A DNA stretch of 64,000 nucleotides from Corynebacterium curieae (GTDB lineage Bacteria > Actinomycetota > Actinomycetes > Mycobacteriales > Mycobacteriaceae). Below are positions 35,800-45,024 of the stretch, piece by piece. The stretch spans positions 62,001 through 126,000 of the forward strand of contig NZ_JAKMUU010000005.1 of assembly GCF_027570035.1 (NCBI RefSeq), written 5' to 3'. Position 1 is the stretch's first letter. Each line of letters begins with the position of its first letter. The notes below the pieces were generated by a model. The model did no database searches and was not told where the DNA came from. It was given only the letters and a program-made list of their open reading frames with translations. The translations under genes were made by a program, and so were the position numbers.

Positions 35800-37082
35800 T
35801 GACGACTACCCTCGCGCCGAATGTCGGCGCCCTCAAGCAGCGCGATACCCTGCGCCTGTGCACCGCCGGATCCGTCGATGACGGCAAGTCTACCTTCGTC
35901 GGCCGCCTGCTCTATGACACCAAGTCCGTTCTCGCGGATCAGGTCGAATCCATGGAGCGCACCTCCACCGACCGCGGCTTCGATGGCATGGACCTCTCTT
36001 TGCTTGTTGATGGCCTGCGTGCCGAGCGCGAGCAGGGCATTACCATCGACGTGGCTTATCGCTACTTTGCTACGGATAAGCGCACCTTCATCCTCGCCGA
36101 TACCCCCGGCCACGTGCAGTACACCCGCAATACGGTCACCGGCATGTCCACCTCTCAGGTGGTGGTGCTTCTTATCGACGCCCGCCATGGCGTTGTCGAA
36201 CAAACCCGCCGCCACCTCAACGTGGCCGCCCTCCTCGGCGTGCGCCACGTGGTCCTCGCGGTGAACAAGATTGACCTGGTGGACTATGACGAGCAGGTCT
36301 TCCGCGATATCGAGTCCGAGTTCAACCAGATTGCCGCGCGCCTGGGGATCACCGATACCACCGTTGTGCCGATTTCCGCGCTCAAGGGCGATAACGTGGT
36401 TGAGCGTTCAGCGAATATGCTGTGGTATACCGGCCCGACCGTCCTCGAGGTTCTCGAGACCGTCCCCGTGGCCTCCGGCCGCGCCGATGAGCTGGACTTC
36501 CGTTTCCCCATCCAGTACGTCATCCGTGAGCACGCTTCCGATTACCGCGGCTACGCCGGTCGCGTGAAGGCGGGATCAATCTCCGTGGGCGACGAGGTCC
36601 GCCTGCCCGAAGGCCGCACCAGCACCGTCACCCAGATAGACAGTGCCGACGGCCCAGCCGACTCCGCCGCTACCGGTGACTCCGTCACGCTCCTGCTTGC
36701 CGACGACATCGATCTCGCCCGCGGCGATCTCCTCGCCGGCCCCCAACGCCCCGCGGCCACCCGCGAATTCGACGCCACCGTTGTAGGCTTGACTGAAAAG
36801 GACATCAAGCCCGGCCAGATGCTCAAGCTGCGCTACGGTTCCTCCCTGGTCAAGGCCCGCGTCGCCGCCGTCACCCGCACCTTGGACTTGGATGGCGTTT
36901 CCGATGTGGAAGACCCCGAATCTGTCGCCATGAACGACATCGCCCACATCACCATCCAGACCCAGGCCGAGCTCCCCGTTGAGGACTACGCCGCCCGCGG
37001 CGCGGTGGGCAATTTCCTGCTCATCGACCAATCCACCGGCAACACCCTCGCCGCCGGCTTCGTGGGCCACCGCCTGCGGTAG
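35799..37082 (+). CDS. cysN: Sulfate adenylyltransferase subunit 1 (GTPase)
   Basis: A 427-residue GTPase subunit that drives APS synthesis by CysD. G1 is AGSVDDGKSTFVGRLLYD, G3 is DTPGHVQYTRN, and G4 is VNKIDLV, followed by two beta-barrel domains. There is no C-terminal APS kinase (CysC) fusion, and no cysC is adjacent. It is the last gene of cysHDN; no cysI, cysY or cysZ follows, unlike C. glutamicum. Confidence 0.95.
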   Translation: MTTTLAPNVGALKQRDTLRLCTAGSVDDGKSTFVGRLLYDTKSVLADQVESMERTSTDRGFDGMDLSLLVDGLRAEREQGITIDVAYRYFATDKRTFILADTPGHVQYTRNTVTGMSTSQVVVLLIDARHGVVEQTRRHLNVAALLGVRHVVLAVNKIDLVDYDEQVFRDIESEFNQIAARLGITDTTVVPISALKGDNVVERSANMLWYTGPTVLEVLETVPVASGRADELDFRFPIQYVIREHASDYRGYAGRVKAGSISVGDEVRLPEGRTSTVTQIDSADGPADSAATGDSVTLLLADDIDLARGDLLAGPQRPAATREFDATVVGLTEKDIKPGQMLKLRYGSSLVKARVAAVTRTLDLDGVSDVEDPESVAMNDIAHITIQTQAELPVEDYAARGAVGNFLLIDQSTGNTLAAGFVGHRLR

Positions 37083-37269
37083 TTATTCTTCGCGCCGCTG
37101 CTGTAGCTCTTGTCGCCGTGCATCGTAATGAGGCCGGTGACGCCGAGCAGCAGCGGCGAAGTTATGCCAGCACTGTAGCTTCCGCTACGGTCAGGTTCAC
37201 GATCAACAGGACAACCGCCGCCACCAGCGCGAAAGCCCGGAATTTCTGTTGAAACGTCTTCTCGCTCAT
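37083..37269 (-). pseudogene. Possible frameshifted small membrane-protein gene
   Basis: ATG 37269 with GGAAAG upstream opens a 35-residue frame (stop 37162) containing one helix (FALVAAVVLLIVNLTVAEATVL). A second frame, shifted by one base, continues as WHNFAAAARRHRPHYDARR plus QELQQRREE and stops at 37083. Joined, they would form a ~60-residue protein with one helix and a basic tail. I infer a frameshift, but the short piece may be a real 35-aa gene or nothing. Upstream, around 37394-37344, a further coding-like remnant (AKRRWGFKVRAEAKK, then stop) suggests general decay here. Confidence 0.3.
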
Positions 37270-37408
37270 TCCTATCTTTCCTTCGGCTACGTTGTGGCCA
37301 CGATAGCCGCCTCTGGCTCCCCGCGAATGCCCAGAACGCGGCTATTTCTTGGCTTCCGCGCGCACCTTGAAGCCCCACCGCCGCTTGGCGTCACACAGAG
37401 CGCGCAAA

Positions 37409-37459
37409 ACAAGCACGTTTCGCCGCCAAGCTGGTGACATTTTAGCGAAACGTGCTTGT
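37409..37459 (-). terminator. 15-bp inverted repeat, probable terminator of the lipoprotein gene
   Basis: Perfect arms ACAAGCACGTTTCGC and GCGAAACGTGCTTGT are separated by 21 bases. On the minus strand the second arm runs into TTTTG, 12 bases after the stop of the LppP/LprE-type gene. The loop is longer than usual for an intrinsic terminator, so a protein-binding or element-end origin is possible. Confidence 0.55.
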
Positions 37460-37470
37460 GTTACATCGAC

Positions 37471-38172
37471 CTACTGCATCGGTGGAACGTCGCCGGACAT
37501 GACTACCTTTTGTGCATCTTCATCCCAACGGAAACCGGCTTGTGTTGTCCCCGATGCTTCAGCGTTGCCCTCACCCTCCTTTGGCCAGCGGTAGGTAACT
37601 GCAATCTCGGAATTATCCACTCGGCTGACCTTTGGCGCAAACCCGTATGCCTTGGCGGTGGCCGTTCCTAGGTATTCGCCATTGTGGAAAAGCAGGATGT
37701 GGTAAGGCGAGGAAGCGGTCGCTCCTTCAAGGGTGACGGTTATCCATGAAAGAGCTGCGCACGGGTCGAAATTGGAGTCAAAAGGCCTCCACGGTCTATC
37801 AAGTCCTGGATATGGTTCGACCTGAGCGATTGCTTTTTCATAGGCACTTTCGTCATTGTCAGAGTTACACTCAGAAGAGCCACCATTGTCTTTACCGCGG
37901 CTTAGTGTGCTCTCTTCTTGCTTCTTCTCTGGAGGAGCTTCGACTACTGTAGTGGTCTTTCGCGCGGGCTTTTCTTCGGTCCTTTTATCAGAGGAAGGGG
38001 TAGCTTCATTCGTTTCTGGAGTGCTTTCCTTAGCGGCAGAAAAAGAAGGTGAATCTCCTGAATCCGCAGAATCGCTTCCACAAGCTGCTAAGGACAGGCA
38101 AAGGACACCGGCGCTAGTCACTGCTGCTGCGGAACGCAGAGGAAGCAAGAAACGGTGGCGGATGTTTTGCAT
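37471..38172 (-). CDS. LppP/LprE-type lipoprotein
   Basis: A 233-residue lipoprotein. ATG 38172 follows AAAGGA and gives a signal peptide (RHRFLLPLRSAAAVTSAGVL) ending in lipobox LAAC. A long Ser/Glu/Lys/Pro linker (about residues 35-105) precedes a globular domain with DPCAALSWITVTLEGATASSP and HILLFHNGEYLGTAT, the LppP/LprE pattern. Cys in CNSDND and DPCAAL may form a disulfide. The function is unknown. A degraded copy of its 3' end lies immediately upstream (38277-38416). Confidence 0.85.
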   Translation of the reverse strand: MQNIRHRFLLPLRSAAAVTSAGVLCLSLAACGSDSADSGDSPSFSAAKESTPETNEATPSSDKRTEEKPARKTTTVVEAPPEKKQEESTLSRGKDNGGSSECNSDNDESAYEKAIAQVEPYPGLDRPWRPFDSNFDPCAALSWITVTLEGATASSPYHILLFHNGEYLGTATAKAYGFAPKVSRVDNSEIAVTYRWPKEGEGNAEASGTTQAGFRWDEDAQKVVMSGDVPPMQ

Positions 38173-38276
38173 GGTCGAGTTTCCTTTCATGGAGCTTTTA
38201 GAAGGAAGTCGGGTTAGTCCCGAGAGCAGCAACAGCATCTACCAAGAGATGCCGAAATGACGATTGCGAGCGCACT

Positions 38277-38416
38277 TTATCCAGTCGGCGGAACGTCTCT
38301 AAACATGATGACTTTCTGCTGGCCTTCATCCCAGCGCAAGCCCGCATTGGTCGTACCCGAGCGGTTGGCATTGCCTTCACCTGGCCAGTGATAAGTCACC
38401 GCGATATCACCGGTCC
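38277..38416 (-). pseudogene. 3' remnant of a second LppP/LprE-type lipoprotein gene
   Basis: On the minus strand about 46 codons read GDIAVTYHWPGEGNANRSG and continue TTNAGLRWDEGQQKVIMF to DVPPTG and a stop at 38277. This parallels the C-terminus of the intact neighbour (SEIAVTYRWPKEGEGN...FRWDEDAQKVVMSGDVPPMQ) at most positions. Start, signal peptide and the rest of the domain are absent. The likeness stops near 38416, where the plus-strand gene begins, so a deletion probably joined the two. Confidence 0.75.
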
Positions 38417-38447
38417 GTACACCACGCCGGAGGAGGCGTGGTTGGGG

Positions 38448-38951
38448 ATGTACGTGGCCGATGCCACGCGGCTCGGCGAGCTAAACACCCAGGTAGAAGG
38501 TGCCGGATTGGGTGAGGATAGGCAGCAGCGCCTGCGGCTAGGCATGAGCCTGGCTGATACCTACCGCCAAGTGTGGAGTTCCGCGCGCGGCCAATGGCGC
38601 GTAAGCCCACAGACGCGCTATATCGTGCCCTCGCGCTTTGGCTATTGCCCCTTTGTCTTCCGCGTGGCCGAGGGCGGATGGCGCCGCGATTCCTTCGAGG
38701 GGAGCCATGATCGTTTCATGGCTACGGAAGGCTATTGGATAGATGTGGAGCGCGAACGCCTCATCCACCTCGGTGCCCCGGATCCGAATGATGCTTGGCT
38801 GCCCACGGCGCGGGTGGCGGGCGAAGCGCCCACGGAGGAAGACTTAGCCGTTGCGCGCACACTTACCGGCCGAATCATCGCCTTGGGCGCCGGCCAGAAG
38901 AATATTACGATTCGCCTGCGCCAAAAGAACCGCACGTTGAACTTTGACTAG
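38448..38951 (+). CDS. Hypothetical protein, 168 aa, start uncertain
   Basis: A soluble protein without a family I recognise. It contains a basic, aromatic middle (WRVSPQTRYIVPSRFGYCPFVFRV) and an acidic helical part, and ends in a basic stretch (IRLRQKNRTLNFD). ATG 38448 has GGAGGAGG twelve bases upstream. The frame stays open back to an ATG at 38388, but those first ~10 codons lie in the lipoprotein remnant. The gene may therefore have lost its native 5' end. The nucleosidase gene follows after 23 bases. Confidence 0.6.
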   Translation: MYVADATRLGELNTQVEGAGLGEDRQQRLRLGMSLADTYRQVWSSARGQWRVSPQTRYIVPSRFGYCPFVFRVAEGGWRRDSFEGSHDRFMATEGYWIDVERERLIHLGAPDPNDAWLPTARVAGEAPTEEDLAVARTLTGRIIALGAGQKNITIRLRQKNRTLNFD

Positions 38952-38974
38952 GGCGGGCAGGTATTCTCGCAGGC

Positions 38975-39565
38975 ATGGATAATCTCAACGGACGCACCCT
39001 TTTCGTCGCCGCTGTGGATGCGGAAGCCGCCCATATTCCGGAAGGCGAGCCTTTGCTCATTACCGGAATCGGTACGGTTCCGGCGGCCATTGCCTTAACG
39101 GAAGCTCTTGCCGACGCCCGCGCTAACGGCGCCCTTCCCGATCGTGTTGTCAACATTGGCACGGCGGGCGCGCTTGTCGACGGCATGGCTGGTGTCTTCG
39201 AAGTCAATAAGGTCACCAAGCACGATTTCAAGCTAGAGGTGCTTACCGATATCAACCGCTATCTGCTGCCAGAGACCATCGAACTTGAGACCTCCGGCCG
39301 CCTGCCGGTGCGCGGACTGGCCACGGGGGACATGTTCGTCTCCGATACCGCCCTGCGTACCGAGCTGGCCAAGAAGTCTCAGCTTTGCGATATGGAAGGC
39401 TACTCCATCGCTGCGGTATGCCAGCGCTTCGACGTGCCTTGCACCCTGCTCAAGCAGGTATCCGACTCCGCCAATGAGGAATCGATGGGCACCTGGGCTG
39501 GCGTCCTCGACCGAGGCGCGCGCCAGCTGGCCTCGGCCGCCACGGACCTTGGTTTCCTACGCTAG
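38975..39565 (+). CDS. Nucleosidase (MTA/SAH nucleosidase-like)
   Basis: A 196-residue purine-nucleoside phosphorylase-superfamily protein. The pieces LLITGIGTVPAAIALTEAL, VVNIGTAGAL, and CDMEGYSIAAVCQRFDVPCTLLKQVSDSANE fit the nucleosidase family: the CDMEG Glu contacts the ribose and the Asp in SDSA acts on the purine. It is shorter than E. coli Pfs (232). It probably splits S-adenosylhomocysteine or methylthioadenosine, which would link it to the McbR-controlled sulfur genes, but this is inference. It ends at a strong hairpin. Confidence 0.82.
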   Translation: MDNLNGRTLFVAAVDAEAAHIPEGEPLLITGIGTVPAAIALTEALADARANGALPDRVVNIGTAGALVDGMAGVFEVNKVTKHDFKLEVLTDINRYLLPETIELETSGRLPVRGLATGDMFVSDTALRTELAKKSQLCDMEGYSIAAVCQRFDVPCTLLKQVSDSANEESMGTWAGVLDRGARQLASAATDLGFLR

Positions 39566-39572
39566 AAAAAAG

Positions 39573-39605
39573 AAGCGCGCCGGCTTGCGCCGGCGCGCTT
39601 GTTTA
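39573..39605. terminator. Bidirectional intrinsic terminator
   Basis: A perfect 12-bp stem AAGCGCGCCGGC / GCCGGCGCGCTT with loop TTGC, flanked by A-run and TGTTTAT. It lies between the convergent nucleosidase and AI-2E family genes. Confidence 0.92.
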
Positions 39606-39618
39606 TGTGGTTGAGTGT

Positions 39619-40992
39619 TTAGCTCAACGGGCTCATTGACTGGTAGAGCTGTTCTACCTTGTCGCGTGGGGTCTCGTCGTGTTCGTGGACGACGTCGCTG
39701 ACGTCCTCGGGGTCGTCTTTGGAGCCAGTAATGATGTCTATATGGGAGGGCTCAACCTCGCCGGAGCGAAGAGCGGCCATCTCGGCGTGGTAGCGCACAA
39801 CAACGGCAATGGTGGCGGCCACGGGAACGGCGAGGAAGGCGCCGACGATGCCTGCCAGGGTAGAGCCGACGGTGACGGAAAGAAGGACGACGGCCGCGTG
39901 CAGTCCCATGGCCTTGGATTGCAGCAGTGGTTGTAGGAGATTTCCTTCAACCTGCTGGACGATGATGATAAGGGCCAAGGCCAATAGTGCATTGGTCAGG
40001 CCATTGGATACCAAGGCGATAATAACTGCCAAAGCACCAGCGGTGACGGCACCGATGATAGGGATGAAGCTGGCGAAGAAAGTCACCACGGCGATGACGA
40101 GCGCAAGCGGAACTTGCAGCGCCCACAGGCCAAGGCCGATGAGGACTGCGTCCACCATGGCCACCGCGGCCTGCGCCTGGATAAAGCCAGACAAGGTCTT
40201 CCAGATGCGGGAGCTGAGTTCCGTGACGTGCCAGCCGGTGGAATTTCCGGTGTACTTGCGCAGCCAAGGCAAGAATTTGTCGCCGTCTTTGATAATGAAG
40301 AAGGTGACAAAGAGCATGATTAGTGCGGCCACGACGATGGAGCTGGCCATGGAAAAGCCGGAAATGACGCCGGTGGCAATGGTTGATGCTTGGCCCTTGG
40401 CAAACTTAACCGCATCTTGCAGCACGGATTGCAGCTGGTCGCTTCGGATATCGATGGGGGACTCTTCCACCATGTCCGTGAGTTGATTGATGCCATCTTC
40501 AGCTTGGTCGATGAGAGTTTGGCTTTGGTTGGTGACAACCGGGGCCATGGCGGCGAAAACACCGCAGAAAATAATGATGAGACCGAGCAAGGTGCTCACG
40601 GCCGCAAGCGAGCGCGGGAATCCCTTACCACGCAGCCAAGCGCTGACCGGGTAGAGCACTGTGGATACCAAAACGGCGAGCAAGACCGGCAGTAGACCTA
40701 CCCAAATGAATTTGAGCAGGTAGCCGGCAAGCGCCAAGCCGGCGACGATGAGGATGAAGGTTACCGAAATCTTAGCCATGGAACGAAAGTCCTTGGCCAA
40801 GATGGCGGATTTATTATCGTGCTCGGCGGGGTGTTCATTGGCGAGTTCGGCGCCAAGGTGCGCGTCATCATAAGAGACGAGGGTGTGCGCATCTTCCTCG
40901 CCGGGTTTTTGGATTTGTGTTGCGGTTCCCTTTTCCTGCGCGGACGGGTGATGGGCCTCGTCGCGAGAAGACGAATCATGTGATGTAGACAT
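39619..40992 (-). CDS. AI-2E family transporter (PF01594)
   Basis: A 457-residue membrane protein. A hydrophilic N-terminus of ~75 residues leads to seven or eight helices with the family segments FIWVGLLPVLLAVLVSTVLYPVSAWL, FFIIKDGDKFLPWL and SFIPIIGAVTAGALAVIIAL. The C-terminus is acidic. The family name comes from TqsA; many members are ion or Na+/H+ transporters instead, so the substrate is not assigned. It is a single gene. Confidence 0.88.
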   Translation of the reverse strand: MSTSHDSSSRDEAHHPSAQEKGTATQIQKPGEEDAHTLVSYDDAHLGAELANEHPAEHDNKSAILAKDFRSMAKISVTFILIVAGLALAGYLLKFIWVGLLPVLLAVLVSTVLYPVSAWLRGKGFPRSLAAVSTLLGLIIIFCGVFAAMAPVVTNQSQTLIDQAEDGINQLTDMVEESPIDIRSDQLQSVLQDAVKFAKGQASTIATGVISGFSMASSIVVAALIMLFVTFFIIKDGDKFLPWLRKYTGNSTGWHVTELSSRIWKTLSGFIQAQAAVAMVDAVLIGLGLWALQVPLALVIAVVTFFASFIPIIGAVTAGALAVIIALVSNGLTNALLALALIIIVQQVEGNLLQPLLQSKAMGLHAAVVLLSVTVGSTLAGIVGAFLAVPVAATIAVVVRYHAEMAALRSGEVEPSHIDIITGSKDDPEDVSDVVHEHDETPRDKVEQLYQSMSPLS

Positions 40993-41035
40993 TGCCTACC
41001 ACTATGCCACATAGAACCCGCAGCGCATACACGAA

Positions 41036-41071
41036 AAAGAGGTAGCGCCCTAGGAAGGAGGCGCTACCTCT
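41036..41071 (-). terminator. Intrinsic terminator of putA
   Basis: The stem AGAGGTAGCGCC / GGCGCTACCTCT (12 bp) has a 10-base loop. On the minus strand it is followed by TTTTTCG, 25 bases after the putA stop codon. Confidence 0.9.
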
Positions 41072-41096
41072 ATTGGTGCTTTTGCGCGGCTGGATA

Positions 41097-44000
41097 TTAC
41101 TCGTCGCGTAGGTTGCCCACGTTGCGGATGATGCCGAAGCGGTGCATGGTTACGGAGACTGCCTGCTCAAGAAGGTAAGGGATGAGCTCACGGCGGCCAT
41201 CGGCAAGCACGGGCTGGTCGAGCACCACGGAGTTGGAGCGCACCGCGGCCTCGTAGATGGAATCCGGCACGGTGCCCAGCGCACGCACGCGCGAGGACTG
41301 GTCATTAGCCACGGCGGTGGCAAAGGCCTCGTCGGTAATTGCCTTAACGTCGAAGCCGAGGTCCTGCAGCTGAGTGGCTACCTCCGGGGTGGCAGAAATT
41401 TCCGTGGTGGTGCCGGTGATTGCGGCAGCCAGCACCTGGCGGGCAACCTCGCGCAGCTCGTAGCCTTCGCCCACGCGCACACGCAGCTTGTTCAACAGCG
41501 GGCGGTAGCGGAAGATATTGGCCTCAGAGACCAAACCGGTGCGGTCGTGGTTGCGCCCAAACTCCTCTTGCCAGGCCACCTGGTCTAGCTCAGCGGCGCG
41601 CCACAGCCAGGAGATATCGTCCTCGGAGAGCTTGCCGGAAAGGTTATCGCGCAGGCGGTGCAGTGCGGCGAGGCTAGCTGGGGCGATGTCCACATTGCGT
41701 GGCTTGAGCTCACCATCGGCCCACTCGCCCATCTGCGCCACGTAGTTCGGGCCGCCGGCCTTGGCACCAGGTCCCATGACGGACTTCTTCCAACCGCCGA
41801 AGGACTGGCGCTGGACAATCGCGCCGGTAATGCCGCGGTTGACGTAGGCGTTGCCGACCTCGACATTGTCGATCCAGTACTCAATTTCGGCGTCGTCAAG
41901 CGAGTGGATGCCGCCAGTCAGACCGTAACCAGTGTCGTTTTGCCAAGCGATGGCCTCTTCCAAGGTATCGGCGTACATGATGCCAAGGATGGGGCCGAAG
42001 CACTCGTTCTTGTGGTACCAGGAGCCCGGCTGCACGTTATCGCGGATGCCCGGGGACCATAGGGTGCCTTCCTGGTTGAGCTTTTCCGGCTTGAGCAGCC
42101 ACTTCTCGCCCGGCTCAAGCTGGGTCAAGCCGCGCAGGAGCTTTTCACTCGGCTCTTCTGCCAAGCCATTCATGGTGGTAGTGATGTCGAAACCAGGGCC
42201 TGGCTTGAGGGTCTTGACGGCATCCAGCAGCTGGTTGCGCAGGCGCTCGGACTTGCCGGCCGCACCGACGAAAATGACCAGGGAGGACGCCGAGCACTTT
42301 TGGCCGGAGTGGCCGAAGGCGGAGTTGTAGAGATCATCGATAGCCAGGTCCGGGTCCGCGGCTGGGGTGATGATGAGCGCATTCTTGCCGGAAGTCTCCG
42401 CCATGATATTCATCTTCGGCTTCCAGGAACGGAATAGCGCGCCGGTATCGGAGGCGCCGGTGAGGATGACATTATCCACGTCGTCGTGGGAAAGCAGGGC
42501 CTTGCCGGCGTCGCCTTCATCAGTAAGCACGAGCTGGACCAAGTCCGGGTCCAGTCCCTGCGCCTCCAGGGCAGTGCGGAAGGCTTCCACCACGAGCTTG
42601 CCGCAGTGAACCACCTGTGGGGCTGGCTTGACGATGACGGCCGAACCCGCCGCCAAGGACGCCGCAATGCCACCAGTAGGGATAGCAATGGGGAAGTTCC
42701 ACGGTGGGGTCACCACGGTGACGGTGTGCGGGGTGAACTTGGAGTAGGATTCCTCGAGCAGGCGGGCGGACTGGCCGTAGTAGGTGCAGAAGTCAATCGC
42801 CTCAGAGACCTCTGGGTCGGTCTGGGTGACAGTCTTATTAGCCTCATACGCAGCCACGGAGATGAACTTGCCGCGCTGGGAGGCAATCTGGTCTGCCACG
42901 GCCTCCAGGGCTGCAGCGCGTTCGGCGGCAGGACGCTTGCCCCATTCGGTGCCTAGTTCCTTGGCGCGGGCGATGTGGCTTTCCACAGCGGCCGGATCGG
43001 TGACCTCAGCGATGCCGTGCTCGCCAGGGTTGCGCTTGAGAGCCTCCTGCGCCCACTGGCGGTTGGCCGCGAGTGCTGGGTCAGTATCGGCCTCATTGGT
43101 GAAGCGGCCGGTGCGGGGTGCCTGGCGGCCTTCCTCTTCGAGGCGGTTTTGGGTGCGGCGGGCGCCAGCGAAGGTTTCCCAGCGCTTGGCGACGGCCCGA
43201 CGGAACGTCTCTTCCTGGTCCGCCAACGGCTCTTCGCCAGGGGCAAAGAGGGCGTAGAGGAAGTTTTGCGGTGCAGAATTTTCTTCCAAACGGCGCACTA
43301 GATAGGACACGGCGACGTCGAAGTCCTCCGCATGAACTACGGGAGTGTAGAGGATCTGTCGGCCTTCAAAGACTTCGCGTACCGCAGCCTGTTGGGCTGG
43401 GGACATGCCCTGCAGCATCTCCGAGTCCATCATGTGCAGCACGCCGCGCTTCTTGCCCAGCTCGTAGGCCATTGCGGCGGTATAGAGGTTGTGGGTGGCT
43501 ACACCGATGCGCACGCTATCGGCGTACTCCTCACGCAGGATGAAATCCAGCAGGCGATAGTAGTTAGCATCCACATCGAGTTTGTTGGTGTAGGTAGCAA
43601 GCGGCCAATCGTGGACCTCGCCCTGCACGGTCTCCATGGACAGGTTCGCGCCCTTTACAATGCGCACCTTGACCTTGCCGCCGCCCTTAGCCACGCGTTC
43701 CTTGGCAAAGTCGGCGACATCTTTGAGCGCATCAAAGGTATCCGGGAGGTAAGCCTGCAGCACGATGCCGGCATCCAGGGTGAGGAATTCCGGCTCGCTG
43801 AGCAGCTCCTTGAAAAGACGGATGGTCAGGTGGAGATCGTGGTACTCCTCCATGTCCATGTTGATAAAGACCTTGTCGGTACGGTCCGCCGCAGCCTGGT
43901 ACAGCGGGCGCAGGCGCTCCTTGAGGCGTTCTACCGAGCCATCGATATCCCACTGGTTGAGCTGGGCGACCATGGAAGAAGCCTTGACCGATACGTAAGT

Positions 44001-44540
44001 CACGCGTGGGTTTTGGATGAGCTTGAGGGTGCGCTCAGCACGGGACTTTGCTTCAGCCTCACCGAGCACAGCCTCACCCAGCAGGTTGAGGTTAAGCTGC
44101 TCGCCGGATTCGGCGGCCTTGTCCAGGATCTTGTTGAGGGCATCGGACTCGGCGTCCAGAACTAGGTGGCCTACCATCTTGCGCATGTATAGGCGGGCCA
44201 CCGGCATGACCAGGTTCGGCAGGATGGGGCCGAAGAAACCACCGGCGCCAACGAGCGCACCATTGATGCTGCCCAGGAATGACGGGTCATAGTGAGAAGA
44301 AATATCCTTCAGCGCGTGCGCGGCAACCTTGTCATCTTCTGGGCGCATAACGCGGTCCACAAAGTCCATGGTGAATTTGACGCCATCTTCATCGCGCAGC
44401 AGGTCTGCGAGCTGCTCGGTGGCCTTATCTTCTTCGTCCGCAGTGGACTTCAACCAGTCGTGTGCGCGGCTGATGGCAGCAGGCAGGACTGCTTCCACAT
44501 CATCAGAGATGGGCAAGCGGGTATTAGCAAGAGAAGTCAT
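41097..44540 (-). CDS. putA: Bifunctional proline dehydrogenase / glutamate semialdehyde dehydrogenase
   Basis: A 1147-residue enzyme oxidising proline to glutamate. The N-terminal part holds the FAD-dependent PRODH barrel (about 100-480) with VKVRIVKGANLSMETV and GVATHNLYTAAMAYELG. The ALDH domain (about 550-1000) has the cofactor loop TPPWNFPIAIPTGG, the general-base segment AETSGKNALI, and nucleophile Cys in GHSGQKCSASSL. A C-terminal region of ~130 residues follows. There is no N-terminal ribbon-helix-helix, so it is not a self-regulating PutA. Electrons enter the quinone pool. It is a single gene with a long upstream region. Confidence 0.95.
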   Translation of the reverse strand: MTSLANTRLPISDDVEAVLPAAISRAHDWLKSTADEEDKATEQLADLLRDEDGVKFTMDFVDRVMRPEDDKVAAHALKDISSHYDPSFLGSINGALVGAGGFFGPILPNLVMPVARLYMRKMVGHLVLDAESDALNKILDKAAESGEQLNLNLLGEAVLGEAEAKSRAERTLKLIQNPRVTYVSVKASSMVAQLNQWDIDGSVERLKERLRPLYQAAADRTDKVFINMDMEEYHDLHLTIRLFKELLSEPEFLTLDAGIVLQAYLPDTFDALKDVADFAKERVAKGGGKVKVRIVKGANLSMETVQGEVHDWPLATYTNKLDVDANYYRLLDFILREEYADSVRIGVATHNLYTAAMAYELGKKRGVLHMMDSEMLQGMSPAQQAAVREVFEGRQILYTPVVHAEDFDVAVSYLVRRLEENSAPQNFLYALFAPGEEPLADQEETFRRAVAKRWETFAGARRTQNRLEEEGRQAPRTGRFTNEADTDPALAANRQWAQEALKRNPGEHGIAEVTDPAAVESHIARAKELGTEWGKRPAAERAAALEAVADQIASQRGKFISVAAYEANKTVTQTDPEVSEAIDFCTYYGQSARLLEESYSKFTPHTVTVVTPPWNFPIAIPTGGIAASLAAGSAVIVKPAPQVVHCGKLVVEAFRTALEAQGLDPDLVQLVLTDEGDAGKALLSHDDVDNVILTGASDTGALFRSWKPKMNIMAETSGKNALIITPAADPDLAIDDLYNSAFGHSGQKCSASSLVIFVGAAGKSERLRNQLLDAVKTLKPGPGFDITTTMNGLAEEPSEKLLRGLTQLEPGEKWLLKPEKLNQEGTLWSPGIRDNVQPGSWYHKNECFGPILGIMYADTLEEAIAWQNDTGYGLTGGIHSLDDAEIEYWIDNVEVGNAYVNRGITGAIVQRQSFGGWKKSVMGPGAKAGGPNYVAQMGEWADGELKPRNVDIAPASLAALHRLRDNLSGKLSEDDISWLWRAAELDQVAWQEEFGRNHDRTGLVSEANIFRYRPLLNKLRVRVGEGYELREVARQVLAAAITGTTTEISATPEVATQLQDLGFDVKAITDEAFATAVANDQSSRVRALGTVPDSIYEAAVRSNSVVLDQPVLADGRRELIPYLLEQAVSVTMHRFGIIRNVGNLRDE

Positions 44541-45024
44541 ATGGGGTCTACCTCTTCTTCAAACGGGTCACATCCCAGTAGCCGCTAGCAGTATTTGTGC
44601 CGGACAGTGGGCTGCCGGCCGATTCGGCGTCTGGGGCGTAAGCGGTGAGCTATGTGGTGCTGCAGGGGTGCAGTCGGGTGAGGAGCGAACACGCAGTGGC
44701 GCGACGCAGTGTGGGGTTCGCAGGTAATAGTTCGATTTTCAGCAGGCCGTTATACGGGCCGTGTGCGGACGGGAGGCCTATCGCTGCTGCGACGAACGCG
44801 CGCCAGGTTGGTTTTCAACACTCACCTGCTTTCTATGACGTGACTATGGGAAGGGGGGATGCGGGGCACTGTAGCGCTCTGACGTGCGGCATCCCTGCTG
44901 GGCAGGTCCCTAATGTTGCCTGGGAAATACTATGAACTTGTGTGTTGTCGCAATTATAGGAAAGCAATAAACGTGATGCTAGTCTCTTTTGGAAAATGGT
45001 CTACGGGGGTAGAAAAACAAAAAA
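44541..45024. other. Intergenic region upstream of putA
   Basis: About 480 bases with no supportable gene. It must contain the putA promoter; the putA start has AGAGG upstream. Short open frames on the plus strand lack ribosome-binding sites and family likeness. No convincing promoter pair or riboswitch was found by eye. Confidence 0.5.
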
